From assembly GCA_012031035.1 (NCBI GenBank), contig JAAUUT010000009.1, forward strand, positions 21,779 through 85,778: DNA of 64,000 nucleotides. The letters are read 5' to 3'. The stretch's first letter is position 1. Every line of letters begins with the position of its first letter. The translations under genes and the position numbers were made by a program. The DNA comes from Candidatus Altimarinota bacterium (lineage in GTDB: Bacteria > Cyanobacteriota > Cyanobacteriia > Cyanobacteriales > Microcystaceae). Positions 44,569-54,054 of this stretch are shown here, piece by piece. The notes below the pieces were generated by a model, which saw nothing but the letters and a program-made list of their open reading frames with translations, was not told the DNA's origin and ran no database searches.

Positions 44569-46863
44569 ATGAACGCATCTACCGTCACTTTACCTAATAC
44601 TGCTGCTATCTCAACAACTGAGACGGAAACGACTCAAAAAAACGAGCTAAGGCTTCCCAATTGGCTGCAAGAATGTTTAATTGCTTATCAGACCAACTCA
44701 GAGGACGAACCTGCGGAAGAAGTCGATCTAATTTGCAGGGCATTTAATTTTGCCTATCAGTTGCACGAAGGTCAATACCGAAAATCGGGAGAACCTTATA
44801 TCGCTCATCCCATTGCTGTAGCCAGTTTGCTGCGGGATCTGGGAGGAGATAAAGCAATGATAGCAGCGGGATTTTTACACGATGTTGTCGAAGATACAGA
44901 TGTGACTATCGAAGAGATAGAAGAAAGGTTTGGGGCGGAAGTACGCCATCTCGTCGAAGGAGTCACAAAACTTTCCAAATTCAACTTTTCTAGTACAACC
45001 GAACGCCAAGCAGAGAACTTTCGCCGCATGTTTTTGGCGATGGCGCAGGATATTCGCGTTATTGTGGTCAAACTTGCAGATAGACTGCATAATATGCGCA
45101 CTTTAGAGCATCTCAAACAAGACAAGCAGCGCAGTATTGCATTAGAAACGCGAGAAATCTTTGCACCTTTAGCTAATCGCTTGGGGATCGGGCGTTTGAA
45201 GTGGGAATTAGAGGATTTAGCCTTTAAATACTTAGAACAGGAAGCCTATCGAGAAATTCAAGCTTTTGTGGCTGAAAAAAGGGACGATCGCGAGGCGAGA
45301 ATAGAAACAGTATCGCAAAAATTGCGCGATCGCTTTAAAAAATTAGGCATTCATCTTTTGGAAATCAAAGGACGACCCAAACACCTCTACGGCATTTACC
45401 AGAAGATGCAACGGCAGCACAAAGAATTTCAAGAAATTTACGATCTCGCAGCCGTAAGAATTATCGTAGATACAAAAGATGAATGCTATCGCTCTCTGGC
45501 CGTCATTCACGATGCCTTCAAACCCATACCAGGTCGCTTTAAAGATTATATCGGACTCCCCAAACCCAACCGCTATCAATCCTTACATACCACAGTAGTC
45601 GGTTTAAACGGTCGCCCGATGGAAGTGCAGATACGGACGCAGGAAATGCACCACATCGCCGAATACGGGATTGCTGCCCATTGGAAGTATAAAGAAACGG
45701 GAGGCTCTAATCTCTCCCAATTATCCCAAGAAGACGATAAATTTACTTGGTTGCGTCAGCTACTAGAGTGGCAAAACGATCTCAAAGACGCACAAGAATA
45801 CGTCGATAATCTCAAAGATAATTTGTTTGACGATGACGTTTACGTTTTTACGCCCAAAGGAGATGTCGTCGCTTTAGCGCATGGAGCAACGCCAGTTGAT
45901 TTTGCCTATCACATCCATACAGAAGTCGGACATCACATGAAAGGGGCGCGGATTAACGGACGTTGGTCGGTACTGGATATCCCTTTACAAAATGGCGACA
46001 TTGTAGAGATTGTCACTCAGAAAAACGCTCGCCCTAGCTTAGATTGGCTTAACTTCGTCGTTACGCCAAGCGCTCGCAACCGCATACGTCAATGGTACAA
46101 GCGATCGCGCCGAGAAGAAAACCTCGCACGCGGACGCGAATTAATGGAAAAAGAACTCGGCAAAAGCGGTTTAGAAGCCTTGCTCAAATCCGAACCCATG
46201 CACGCAGTAGCCGAACGATGTAACTATCAAACCGTTGACGATTTGTTAGCAGCATTGGGTTATGGAGAAATCACCTTAAATCAAGTCGTTAACCGACTGC
46301 GAGAAATCACTATTAAAACGCAACAGCCAGAGATAGTTGCGAACGAACCTGCCGAGTTACTCGCCCAAACGCAATCTCGTCACGTAACTAGCCCTCCAAC
46401 GAGTAAATCGCCCATCGCTGGTGTTGAAGGACTGCTATATTACATTGCCAAATGCTGTAATCCCATTCCAGGCGAACCGATTATCGGCGTAGTGACGCGC
46501 AGTTCTAAAGGAATTTCGATTCATCGTCAAGGATGTCCCAATTCCGAGAATACCCCTGGAGAACGACTGATCCCCGTTAAGTGGAATCCCACAGATGCAA
46601 ACGGAAGACCCCAAACTTATCCAGTCGATATTCTTATCGAAGTCCTCGATCGCGTAGGAGTCCTCAAAGATATCCTATCTCGCTTAAGCGATCAAAACAT
46701 TAACGTTCGCAATGCAGGTGTTAAAACAGCTAATGGAACCGCGTTTATTTCTTTGAGTATAGACATTCAAGATTGCCAACAACTCGATCGCATCATTAAT
46801 CAGATCAAAAATATGAGCGATGTTCTCGATCTGCGTCGGGTTGGTCAAGTCGATGGAAATTAA
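44569..46863 (+). CDS. relA: Bifunctional (p)ppGpp synthetase/hydrolase (RelA/SpoT)
   Basis: RSH stringent-response enzyme, 764 residues. HD hydrolase domain about residues 60-200 with AGFLHDVVEDTD (HDxxED) intact, so hydrolysis should be active. Synthetase domain about 250-370 with GRFKDYIGLPKPNRYQSLHT. TGS domain about 405-470 (DVYVFTPKGDVVALAHGATPVDFAYHIH), a helical and zinc-finger-like region with YYIAKCCNPIPGEPIIG, and a C-terminal ACT domain (LIEVLDRVGVLKDILSRLSDQNINV). As the sole long RSH seen it likely serves both roles (Rel). Confidence 0.96.
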   Translation: MNASTVTLPNTAAISTTETETTQKNELRLPNWLQECLIAYQTNSEDEPAEEVDLICRAFNFAYQLHEGQYRKSGEPYIAHPIAVASLLRDLGGDKAMIAAGFLHDVVEDTDVTIEEIEERFGAEVRHLVEGVTKLSKFNFSSTTERQAENFRRMFLAMAQDIRVIVVKLADRLHNMRTLEHLKQDKQRSIALETREIFAPLANRLGIGRLKWELEDLAFKYLEQEAYREIQAFVAEKRDDREARIETVSQKLRDRFKKLGIHLLEIKGRPKHLYGIYQKMQRQHKEFQEIYDLAAVRIIVDTKDECYRSLAVIHDAFKPIPGRFKDYIGLPKPNRYQSLHTTVVGLNGRPMEVQIRTQEMHHIAEYGIAAHWKYKETGGSNLSQLSQEDDKFTWLRQLLEWQNDLKDAQEYVDNLKDNLFDDDVYVFTPKGDVVALAHGATPVDFAYHIHTEVGHHMKGARINGRWSVLDIPLQNGDIVEIVTQKNARPSLDWLNFVVTPSARNRIRQWYKRSRREENLARGRELMEKELGKSGLEALLKSEPMHAVAERCNYQTVDDLLAALGYGEITLNQVVNRLREITIKTQQPEIVANEPAELLAQTQSRHVTSPPTSKSPIAGVEGLLYYIAKCCNPIPGEPIIGVVTRSSKGISIHRQGCPNSENTPGERLIPVKWNPTDANGRPQTYPVDILIEVLDRVGVLKDILSRLSDQNINVRNAGVKTANGTAFISLSIDIQDCQQLDRIINQIKNMSDVLDLRRVGQVDGN

Positions 46864-47006
46864 CCGTTAGTCGCTAACTCGACCGAGTTCTACCCACTCA
46901 TCCTACGTCAGAAAACTTTTGACTTAATAGTTTTTTAAAAACCAAGCAGCCACGCGATCGCTTTTGCCGTCTATGCTTAGAGATAGCCGTCTTGAATTAA
47001 CTCCTT

Positions 47007-47483
47007 ATGCTGACCCATCATCGCCGACCAATCTGTTTATCCCTCATTTCAACCGATCTCCCCATTTGTTCGACGATTGAAACCGCAGCAACGTTATATC
47101 AAAAGGATAGACAGAGATTTCATCTACTCTTTTATCAGTCAGAAAACAGTCAGCAAGACAGTCAACTTCCAAAAAACCCCGCAAAAACCAACGAAAACCT
47201 GTTATGGTTAGAAATCTCGCCCTATCGAGCAATTATGACCATGCAGGGCAAAGAAAAGTTAGCTTATCGACATTTTTGGGAGAAAGGCATTTACGGAATG
47301 AGCCGTTATTGGCTTAATTGTAAGGAATCTCAAGCAAGTGACTCTCTCCGCTTGCGGAACTATACAAGAAGTTTGCAACTAGAAGGTTTTCCCCTACCGA
47401 CCAATTTACGAGTCGAATATGAATTGTGGTCGGAAAAAGTTCAGTTAGGTCACTACATCTTGCATCTTGAAATTTATCATTGA
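47007..47483 (+). CDS. Conserved-looking protein of unknown function
   Basis: 158 residues, soluble, rich in aromatic and basic residues. It has a start region SLISTDLPICSTIETAA, a middle LLWLEISPYRAIMTMQGKEK and an end RVEYELWSEKVQLGHYILHLEIYH. The pattern of strands suggests a compact beta-rich fold, possibly a lipocalin- or START-like cavity, but I recognise no named family. Separated by 143 bp from relA on the same strand. Confidence 0.6.
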   Translation: MLTHHRRPICLSLISTDLPICSTIETAATLYQKDRQRFHLLFYQSENSQQDSQLPKNPAKTNENLLWLEISPYRAIMTMQGKEKLAYRHFWEKGIYGMSRYWLNCKESQASDSLRLRNYTRSLQLEGFPLPTNLRVEYELWSEKVQLGHYILHLEIYH

Positions 47484-47566
47484 TGGCGATCGGAGATTGG
47501 TGATTTGGATTATTTACAAAACCTCATTAATTGTTTCAATATCCCGATATTCCAGTCCCCACTAAC

Positions 47567-49063
47567 CTACCGATTATCGATTTGAGCGCGTTGTAAACGA
47601 CCGGAAAAATCGACATAAACCGTCTTCCACTCGCTAAAAACATCTAACGCTGCACTTCCTGCTTCTCGATGACCGTTTCCCGTTTGTTTGACTCCCCCAA
47701 AAGGAAGATGCACCTCTGCACCGATAGTCGGGCCGTTGATATAAGTAATTCCCGCTTCGACATCTCGCATCGCTTGAAAAGCGCGGTTGACATCGCGAGT
47801 ATATATAGAAGAAGAAAGACCGTAAGGCGTATCGTTAAGAATTGCGATCGCATCCTCAAACGAATCCACTTCCAGCAACGATACCACCGGGCCAAAAATT
47901 TCTTCGCGAGCCACTCGCATCTGAGGTTTTACCGCATCGAATATAGTAGGCTGGAAAAAATAACCATATTGTAAGTCTTCATCGCGCGCAATGTCTCCCC
48001 CAATTAAGATTTTTGCTCCTTCATCGCGGGCAACTCCTACATATCGCCTGACTCTTTCTCGTTGCGACGAATTAATTAACGGCCCCACATCCGTTTCTGA
48101 GTCAATACCAGCCCCTAATTTCAACTGAGCCGTTTTTTCTAACAATTTTTCTGTAAACGCTGCTTTGATATCGCGATGCAAAATCAAACGGCTAGTCGCA
48201 GTACACCGCTGTCCGGTCGTACCAAAAGCGCCCCAAAGTGCCCCTTCTAATGCTAAATCTAAGTCAGCATCTTCCATCACGACTTGAGCATTTTTTCCCC
48301 CCATTTCCAGACAAACGCGCTTGTAAGTACGTCCGGCAATTTCTCCAACTTCTGCACCCGTTTTAGACGACCCCGTAAAAGAAACCAAGTCAATTCCTGG
48401 ATGCGCGACCAACTCTCTCCCAATTTCCCCGCCAGAACCGTGTATTAAATTTACAACTCCCGGCGGAAACCCAGCTTCGTGGAAGGTTTGAATTAATAGC
48501 GTAGCGCAAGCAGGAGTATCCTTGGCTGGTTTGAGGATAATAGTGTTGCCGCAAACCAGCGCAGGCATAGCTTTCCAACAGGGAATCGCCAGCGGAAAAT
48601 TCCAAGGTGTAATCAAAGCACACACGCCGACAGGCATCCGCACCGTCATCGCAAACTTGTCAGCGAGTTCCGATGGCGTTGTTACCCCAAATAAACGACG
48701 ACCTTCTCCGGCATAGTAAAAAGCACAATCAATTCCCTCTTGTACGTCGCCTCTTGCTTCTGTCAAAGGTTTTCCCATCTCGCGAGACATCAAATAAGCG
48801 AATTCTTCTTTTTTGAGCAATAATAATTCGCTTACTCGAAAGATTAATTCTGCTCTGGCTGGCGCGGGAACTAATCGCCAGCTATGATAGGCTTGACGTG
48901 CAGCCTCAACCGCAGCATCAACATCGCTAGTTGTAGAACGAGGAAAGGTGGCGACGAGTTCGCGCCAATCGGCAGGATTGCGGCTTTCTGCGGTATCTCT
49001 CGTATTTGAGGGGAGCCATTGACCGTTAATATAATTAAGGCAAGTTACTGGGGATGTTTGCAT
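47567..49063 (-). CDS. NAD(P)-dependent aldehyde dehydrogenase
   Basis: 498-residue ALDH. Oxidises an aldehyde to the acid. The Rossmann part carries [19 protein letters not shown] and the [10 protein letters not shown] / [11 protein letters not shown] loops. The general base Glu is in [13 protein letters not shown] and the nucleophile Cys in [14 protein letters not shown]; the C-terminal [10 protein letters not shown] and [16 protein letters not shown] are intact. It looks closest to the ALDH7/succinate-semialdehyde-like branch, but substrate cannot be fixed. Cyanobacteria use such enzymes for retinal-, GABA- or sugar-derived aldehydes. Confidence 0.92.
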   Translation of the reverse strand: MQTSPVTCLNYINGQWLPSNTRDTAESRNPADWRELVATFPRSTTSDVDAAVEAARQAYHSWRLVPAPARAELIFRVSELLLLKKEEFAYLMSREMGKPLTEARGDVQEGIDCAFYYAGEGRRLFGVTTPSELADKFAMTVRMPVGVCALITPWNFPLAIPCWKAMPALVCGNTIILKPAKDTPACATLLIQTFHEAGFPPGVVNLIHGSGGEIGRELVAHPGIDLVSFTGSSKTGAEVGEIAGRTYKRVCLEMGGKNAQVVMEDADLDLALEGALWGAFGTTGQRCTATSRLILHRDIKAAFTEKLLEKTAQLKLGAGIDSETDVGPLINSSQRERVRRYVGVARDEGAKILIGGDIARDEDLQYGYFFQPTIFDAVKPQMRVAREEIFGPVVSLLEVDSFEDAIAILNDTPYGLSSSIYTRDVNRAFQAMRDVEAGITYINGPTIGAEVHLPFGGVKQTGNGHREAGSAALDVFSEWKTVYVDFSGRLQRAQIDNR

Positions 49064-49313
49064 ATGCCCGCTCTAAATGTAGACGCATTTGTGCCTTATG
49101 ATATCAGTGACCAGTGACCAGTGACCAATTATCAGTTATCAGTTATTAGTTTTTTCTCCTCCTATACTCTTGAACTCCTAAATGCTAATAACTAGACCTT
49201 TTGTAATGCGAATGAATTGTTATCGAAGTCTAACAATTGACTAACGTGGCTGAGTCCTTAACTTTTAATTTTTAAAATCAAATAAAAAAATAATCGTCTC
49301 ACTCAGGATTGAT

Positions 49314-49772
49314 ATGAACTCCTCCTTACACAACATCGAAGCTTTTCTCCCGATTTCTCCGACCCTTGCTACTTCTGGACAACCGACTACCGAACAGTTT
49401 GCAGATATTGCATCGGCAGGTTACAGTCTAGTTATCAATCTTGCCACTCCCGCTTCAAGTAACTGGAATCGAGATGAAAATGCGATCGCGCAAAGCTTGG
49501 GAATGAAATATGTTAGTATTCCTATCGATTGGGAATATCCTACGCTAAGCGACTTTGAAAACCTTGCGGATTTACTAGATGAAAATTCAGAACGCAAGAC
49601 TTGGGTACATTGTGCCAAAAATATGCGTGTCTCCGCGATGATTTATCTCTATCATCGACTTCGTAAAAACTACACCGAAGAAACTTCTCGTCGCTATCTC
49701 GAACAAATCTGGCAACCTAACGAAGTCTGGCAAAATTTTATTGATGCAACGATAGAACTTTATACAGGGTAA
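49314..49772 (+). CDS. Protein tyrosine phosphatase-like protein (DUF442/beta-lactamase-hydrolase-like)
   Basis: 152 residues, dual-specificity-phosphatase-like fold. SGQPTTEQFADIASAGYSLVINL is the characteristic start of this family. The P-loop reads VHCAKNMRVSAM: the nucleophile Cys is followed by only four residues before Arg (CX4R) rather than the usual CX5R, which is the norm of this bacterial branch. A general-acid Asp may lie in PIDWEYP. Substrate unknown. Followed by remnants of an aldo/keto reductase. Confidence 0.8.
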   Translation: MNSSLHNIEAFLPISPTLATSGQPTTEQFADIASAGYSLVINLATPASSNWNRDENAIAQSLGMKYVSIPIDWEYPTLSDFENLADLLDENSERKTWVHCAKNMRVSAMIYLYHRLRKNYTEETSRRYLEQIWQPNEVWQNFIDATIELYTG

Positions 49773-49822
49773 TTTTGAGTTAGGTCATAATCAAAAATAA
49801 GATGACTATCTCAATAAACTAA

Positions 49823-49912
49823 TGCAAACACTACAGCTACCATCAGGAAAAGAAATCCCCATTCTCGGACAAGGTACGTGACGCATGGGCGAAAAAGCCA
49901 GTCAGAAACAAT
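49823..49912 (+). pseudogene. N-terminal fragment of an aldo/keto reductase
   Basis: ATG 49823 encodes MQTLQLPSGKEIPILGQGT then a TGA where the family has Trp, then RMGEKASQ, after which similarity ends abruptly. This is the conserved first 30 residues of a 2,5-diketo-gluconate-reductase-type enzyme. The body of the gene is missing and a transposase relic starts at the break. Confidence 0.7.
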
Positions 49913-50030
49913 CTTTCTTGAACAATTTTAAATATTTTGACAACTCTAATCAAATGCTCCACAAAAATACGATTGGATGATAAATTTTTATTGCTTCTTT
50001 TTGTAGCTCAGTTAATTCTCCGTTTTAGGC
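49890..50030 (-). pseudogene. Transposase remnant (IS5-like C-terminal end)
   Basis: On minus, two frames give ELQKEAIKIYHPIVF and RIFVEHLIRVVKIFKIVQERLF. The second matches the usual C-terminus of an IS5-type DDE transposase (SNRIFVEHLIRVVKIFRVAQERF). The rest of the element is gone and no terminal inverted repeats remain. It abuts the truncated aldo/keto reductase, so an insertion and deletion may have destroyed that gene. Confidence 0.65.
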
Positions 50031-50056
50031 TTTTTCAAGGGAGCAACCAGCCAAGA

Positions 50057-50082
50057 TAGAGACGCGATATATCGCGTCTCTA
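50057..50082. repeat. Dispersed palindromic repeat, perfect copy
   Basis: 26-bp perfect palindrome, TAGAGACGCGATA / TATCGCGTCTCTA. It is the best copy of the family also at 4252, 5296 and 28937, here lying next to the transposase relic. Confidence 0.85.
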
Positions 50083-50117
50083 CAGTATTATTCTATATAG
50101 GGCGCTTTTTTGCGTCT

Positions 50118-50141
50118 AAATGGATATCTTGATATCCATTT
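50118..50141. repeat. Perfect 11-bp inverted repeat with 2-nt centre
   Basis: AAATGGATATC-TT-GATATCCATTT. Could be a protein-binding site or RNA hairpin. It lies between the transposase relic and tRNA-Gly (minus strand), about 60 bp past the tRNA 3' end. Confidence 0.6.
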
Positions 50142-50202
50142 GAGCTAAGCAATAATACTTAAATCTGGTCGCGACCGTAACCAGAAAGCCTTAAATCTGT
50201 TA

Positions 50203-50273
50203 AGCGGGCGGCGAGAATCGAACTCGCATCATTAGCTTGGAAGGCTAAGGTTTTACCACTAAACTACGCCCGC
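50203..50273 (-). tRNA. tRNA-Gly(UCC)
   Basis: Cloverleaf on minus: acceptor GCGGGCG/CGCCCGC (50273-50267 with 50210-50204), anticodon loop CTTCCAA with anticodon TCC (50241-50239), T arm GCGAG-TTCGATT-CTCGC, discriminator T, no encoded CCA. 71 nt, short D loop typical of glycine tRNA. Confidence 0.95.
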
Positions 50274-50353
50274 AAAGAAGGTTTTAAAATTCAACCTTTT
50301 CTAGATTAGCATAATTCTGCCTGTTGTAAACTAAATTTATAGATAATTTCTCA

Positions 50354-50818
50354 TCATCGTTTTAGCATTCGTGCCATATCTCGCTCGTCTTGACGACGTT
50401 TGAGAGTTTCGCGCTTATCGTGTAACTTCTTACCTCGTCCGAGTCCTATACTAATTTTGACCCAACTACCTTTGAAATACATTTTCAACGGAACTAACGT
50501 CAATCCTTTCTGTTCTACTTGCCCGATTAACTTACTAATTTCTTTACGGTTTAGTAGTAGTTTGCGAGTGCGACGAGGGTCGTGGTTAAAATACTGTCCG
50601 CTAGCTTCGTAAGGAGAGATATGAACGTTGAGCAATAACGCTTCTCCATTGCGGATCAAAGCATAACCATCCCGCAGGTTAACCTTTCCAGCACGAATAG
50701 CTTTAACCTCAGTTCCTACTAGCTGAATTCCCGCCTCATAAGTTTCTAGAATCTCATAGAGATGACGAGCTTGGCGGTTATCGCTGACAATCTTAATTTT
50801 GTCGTTTCGATCGCTCAT
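50354..50818 (-). CDS. smpB: SsrA-binding protein SmpB
   Basis: Binds tmRNA and delivers it to stalled ribosomes in trans-translation. 154 residues. OB-fold markers: [48 protein letters not shown]...[10 protein letters not shown], and the basic C-terminal tail [19 protein letters not shown] that reads the decoding centre. The tmRNA gene itself is not in the window. Confidence 0.97.
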   Translation of the reverse strand: MSDRNDKIKIVSDNRQARHLYEILETYEAGIQLVGTEVKAIRAGKVNLRDGYALIRNGEALLLNVHISPYEASGQYFNHDPRRTRKLLLNRKEISKLIGQVEQKGLTLVPLKMYFKGSWVKISIGLGRGKKLHDKRETLKRRQDERDMARMLKR

Positions 50819-51004
50819 AATGTTTCTAGCATAACATTACCAAGAATTTTATACAGAGATATGTTTGCACTCGAATTGATTGGCGATCGCTAAACCAGTT
50901 CTAGATACTAAAAATTAAGTATTGACATGAAAAAGAAAAAGGTCAAGATCGGATAAAAAGAGGTAGAAATAGATAGCCCGCTACTTAAATAATCGATTCG
51001 ACCT

Positions 51005-51628
51005 ATGCAAAGCAGTATGACATTGAGCAGTATTGTTGGGTTATTCAGTGCGATGGTTATCCTGGCTTCTATTCCCAGTATTAGCGTATTGACTGTCTCT
51101 ACCAGATCGGCTACATCTGGATTTATTCATGGTGTTTTCACAACCCTAGGGATAGTGGTTGGCGATATTATTTTCATAATCTTAGCCATTTGGGGATTAT
51201 CGTTTCTTGCCCAAACGATGGGAAGTCTATTCTTTTTAATAAAATATTTTGGTGGCGCTTATCTGATCTGGCTAGGAATAAGATTATGTAGGTCAAAATC
51301 AAAGAATGTAGAAACGGGAGAGGTTGTTAAATTCTCTTTAATGTCGAGTTTTCTAACTGGATTATCGATTACATTGGGCGATCAAAAAGCGACCTTATTT
51401 TATTTGGGTTTTTTCCCAGCTTTTCTCGATCTTTCTAAGATATCTTATCTGGATACGATCGTTGTTATCGTGATTACTATAGTAGCGGTAGGCGGTGTAA
51501 AACTTGTTTATGCGTTTATGGGGGATAGAGCTAGAGCGCTTATTGGTTCTAAAACAAGAAAAGGAATCAATATTACCGCTGGCTGTGTCATGATTGCCGT
51601 TGGAATGTTTTTGGTAATAAAAACTTAA
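51005..51628 (+). CDS. LysE-family amino-acid exporter
   Basis: 207-residue inner-membrane protein with about six helices. LysE/RhtB markers: PSISVLTVSTRSATSGFIHGVFTTLGIVVGDI near the N-terminus, the GGAYLIWLGIRL segment and FLTGLSITLGDQKATLFYLGFFPAFLD. Exports amino acids or related small molecules. The substrate is not predictable. A second in-frame ATG at 51017 is an alternative start. Convergent with the next gene at 9 bp. Confidence 0.88.
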   Translation: MQSSMTLSSIVGLFSAMVILASIPSISVLTVSTRSATSGFIHGVFTTLGIVVGDIIFIILAIWGLSFLAQTMGSLFFLIKYFGGAYLIWLGIRLCRSKSKNVETGEVVKFSLMSSFLTGLSITLGDQKATLFYLGFFPAFLDLSKISYLDTIVVIVITIVAVGGVKLVYAFMGDRARALIGSKTRKGINITAGCVMIAVGMFLVIKT

Positions 51629-51637
51629 TTAAGTCCA

Positions 51638-52195
51638 TCAAAGATTGAGGTTATTGTTTCTTGAAAATTTATAATGTCTATTTTCTGGATTCTCAATTAA
51701 CGACGAATCTAGCCTACCAAGCAACAATATTGAGATAATGATAGTGAATGAGGCTGCTATCCAAATTATTGAAGTTTTTGTAAATCCATCCCCGTAATAC
51801 AGAGTAACCGTAGATGCCCCATCTCCACGTAATAGCATTGTAAATAGCTCTTTACTTCGATAGGCGCGATCGCGATCGCCAATATAATCATTCACCTCAA
51901 TCACTTGACTATCGGTTTTGAAATCGAGCCTATATTCGTCGGGATATTCGCTTCCTCCCTCAGATTTTCGGATATTTACGGCCAGTAACTTAAATTCTGA
52001 ATTTTCAGAGCCTAATCCCAAAAAAGCTGATTGTTTATGTTGACAAATAACTTCGCGATTAATCGATCGCACGCAAGAAATCGAGTTAACCTTGTTCCAA
52101 TTTGATGCTCTGAGTGGTTGCATTATCAAGTGGGAAAAACCACTACCAACAATAAAAAAAATAATAAGGCTTTTGAAAATTTGCATATCGATCAA
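51638..52195 (-). CDS. Membrane-anchored protein of unknown function
   Basis: 185 residues with an N-terminal hydrophobic segment (FKSLIIFFIVGSGFSHLIM) and a second near residues 142-162 (IIWIAASFTIIISILLLG). Between them lies a likely periplasmic domain with two Cys (SISCVRSINREVICQ) and YRLDFKTDSQVIEV. The layout suggests a small membrane-spanning domain protein. I recognise no family. Possibly a photosystem- or envelope-associated protein, but that is only a guess. Confidence 0.5.
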   Translation of the reverse strand: MIDMQIFKSLIIFFIVGSGFSHLIMQPLRASNWNKVNSISCVRSINREVICQHKQSAFLGLGSENSEFKLLAVNIRKSEGGSEYPDEYRLDFKTDSQVIEVNDYIGDRDRAYRSKELFTMLLRGDGASTVTLYYGDGFTKTSIIWIAASFTIIISILLLGRLDSSLIENPENRHYKFSRNNNLNL

Positions 52196-52356
52196 AGTAT
52201 TAAGAAAAATAAGAAACTAAAAGCAAAGTAGAGGCAAGCTTCCATCCAAGAGGAAAATTTTCTCCCAAACCAAAAAGACATTCATGTAATCCATTAATCT
52301 AACTATTTATTAGGCTGAAACTTTTTGGAGATGCACCCAAAAACATAAATCTTTTA

Positions 52357-53730
52357 TTACATGCTCGCCATTGCTAAACGATCGCGAAACTCCTCGACAA
52401 CGCGATTCAATCCGACTGAATTGGAAGCTTTAAATAAAATGCGATCGCCCGATTGCGCTATTTCTATCAACCGTTTTACTAATTCGTCGCGGTCTTGAAA
52501 ACACTCGCTAGATATCCCCAATGCGCCTTCTGCGATGGCTTCAGTTTCTGGGTCGTCAACTAAAACAAATAATTGCTCGATTCCCAATTCTTTGACCTTC
52601 TCGCCCACTTGACGATGAAATTGGGGCGATCGCTCTCCAAGTTCTTTCATCGTGCCTAACACGGCAATATGGCGCTTTCCAGGCGTTTCTTTAAGCAGGT
52701 GTAGGGCGGCTAGCATCGATTCCAAACCTGCATTGTAAGTTTCATCTAAAATAGAAATATCATGGGGCATATCGTAACGTCGCGATCGCCCGCCCGGTAA
52801 ATTTACGGTCAATCCTTGCATCAAGGAAGTCCAATCGACGTTAAGGACTTTCGCTACCGCTAAAGCACCTAAGTAATTTAAAGCGTTGTGACGACCGGAT
52901 AAAGGTAAAGGAAAATCTTTGCCTTCTACTCTTAAGGTTTGAGAATCGATTAATTCTCCTTTTAAATCGCCTCCTTCCAACCCATAAGTAATTGTTTCTC
53001 CTCTCCATACCTTTGCAGCCGTCTTTTGTAGAAGTGGGTTGTCGTGATTTAAGATGGCGATGCTCGTGTTAGGCATTTCTGCCAGTAACTCGCATTTTGC
53101 CTGGGCGATCGCTTCTTCCGATCCCAGTCGTCCGATGTGTGCCGTTCCCACATTCGTAATCATACCTACGGTCGGACAAGTAATTTGTGCGAGTAATGCA
53201 ATTTCTCCACTCGCTCGCATTGCCATTTCGATGACGGCAAAATCATGACTGCTTTCGAGTTGGAGTAATGTTTTTGGAACGCCAATTTCGTTGTTGTAAT
53301 TTGCCTGAGTTTTGTGAACGTTGCCTTGGATGGATAAAACACTAGAAATTAGCTCTTTAGTCGTGGTTTTTCCTACAGATCCCGTAACGGCAATGACGGG
53401 AATGTTAAAGCGATCGCGCCACCAACGAGCAAGTTTTTGATAGGCTTCTAGGGAATTTTTAACTTGAAATTGAGGGATTTGTTTAGATGAGTTAGTTAAA
53501 ATCTGCTTTTGAACGATCGCAGCGATCGCACCTTTTTCTATAGCAGTTTTAACAAAATTATGACCGTCAAAATTCTCTCCTGCTAATGCTAAAAATATTT
53601 CTCCTTCAGCAACCCGGCGACTATCAGTAGTAATTCCAGTGACATTTATTCCCTGGTAATTATCTACTATATTTTGGGTTTTGGCATCGATAATTTCACG
53701 GATTTGAGTAAGAGGAATTTGTAAAGTCAT
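52357..53730 (-). CDS. murF: UDP-N-acetylmuramoyl-tripeptide-D-alanyl-D-alanine ligase
   Basis: Adds D-Ala-D-Ala to UDP-MurNAc-tripeptide, the last cytoplasmic step of peptidoglycan precursor synthesis. 457 residues. N-terminal substrate domain (ITTDSRRVAEGEIFLALAGENFDGHNFV), ATP-binding domain with P-loop VTGSVGKTTTKELI and NYNNEIGVPKTLL, AEMPNTSIAILNHDNPLL in the middle, and a C-terminal domain with DETYNAGLESMLAAL and ELGERSPQFH. Full length, single gene. Confidence 0.96.
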   Translation of the reverse strand: MTLQIPLTQIREIIDAKTQNIVDNYQGINVTGITTDSRRVAEGEIFLALAGENFDGHNFVKTAIEKGAIAAIVQKQILTNSSKQIPQFQVKNSLEAYQKLARWWRDRFNIPVIAVTGSVGKTTTKELISSVLSIQGNVHKTQANYNNEIGVPKTLLQLESSHDFAVIEMAMRASGEIALLAQITCPTVGMITNVGTAHIGRLGSEEAIAQAKCELLAEMPNTSIAILNHDNPLLQKTAAKVWRGETITYGLEGGDLKGELIDSQTLRVEGKDFPLPLSGRHNALNYLGALAVAKVLNVDWTSLMQGLTVNLPGGRSRRYDMPHDISILDETYNAGLESMLAALHLLKETPGKRHIAVLGTMKELGERSPQFHRQVGEKVKELGIEQLFVLVDDPETEAIAEGALGISSECFQDRDELVKRLIEIAQSGDRILFKASNSVGLNRVVEEFRDRLAMASM

Positions 53731-54054
53731 ACGAGAAAATATTTACTTGATTTCTGGGATTGTTTTTCTTATCAGATTATTTTTTAATAGAAGCGATAGA
53801 GATCGTATGAATATAGCGATCGCGATCGCATCCAAATTGTTTCTTTATCTTTATTGTTAGAAATAGAGAAAGTGTTGGTTAGCGCGATTAGACCTCAATC
53901 CAGTCGTCAGACGACCTTTCATTATCTATCAAAAAGGATATTTTTAGATTTCTTTAGCTGAAGTCTGGACAAGCTGTAAGCTAATCAATTTACTAAATTA
54001 CACTAACTAATATTTCTACGGCTCTTATAAAGTAGAAAGGAAAAACCGAGCGCC
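53731..54054. other. Intergenic region without a gene
   Basis: 324 bp between divergent murF and the next gene. It contains overlapping HIP1 copies (GCGATCGCGATCGC near 53817-53830). I see no ORF or RNA structure. Confidence 0.45.
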
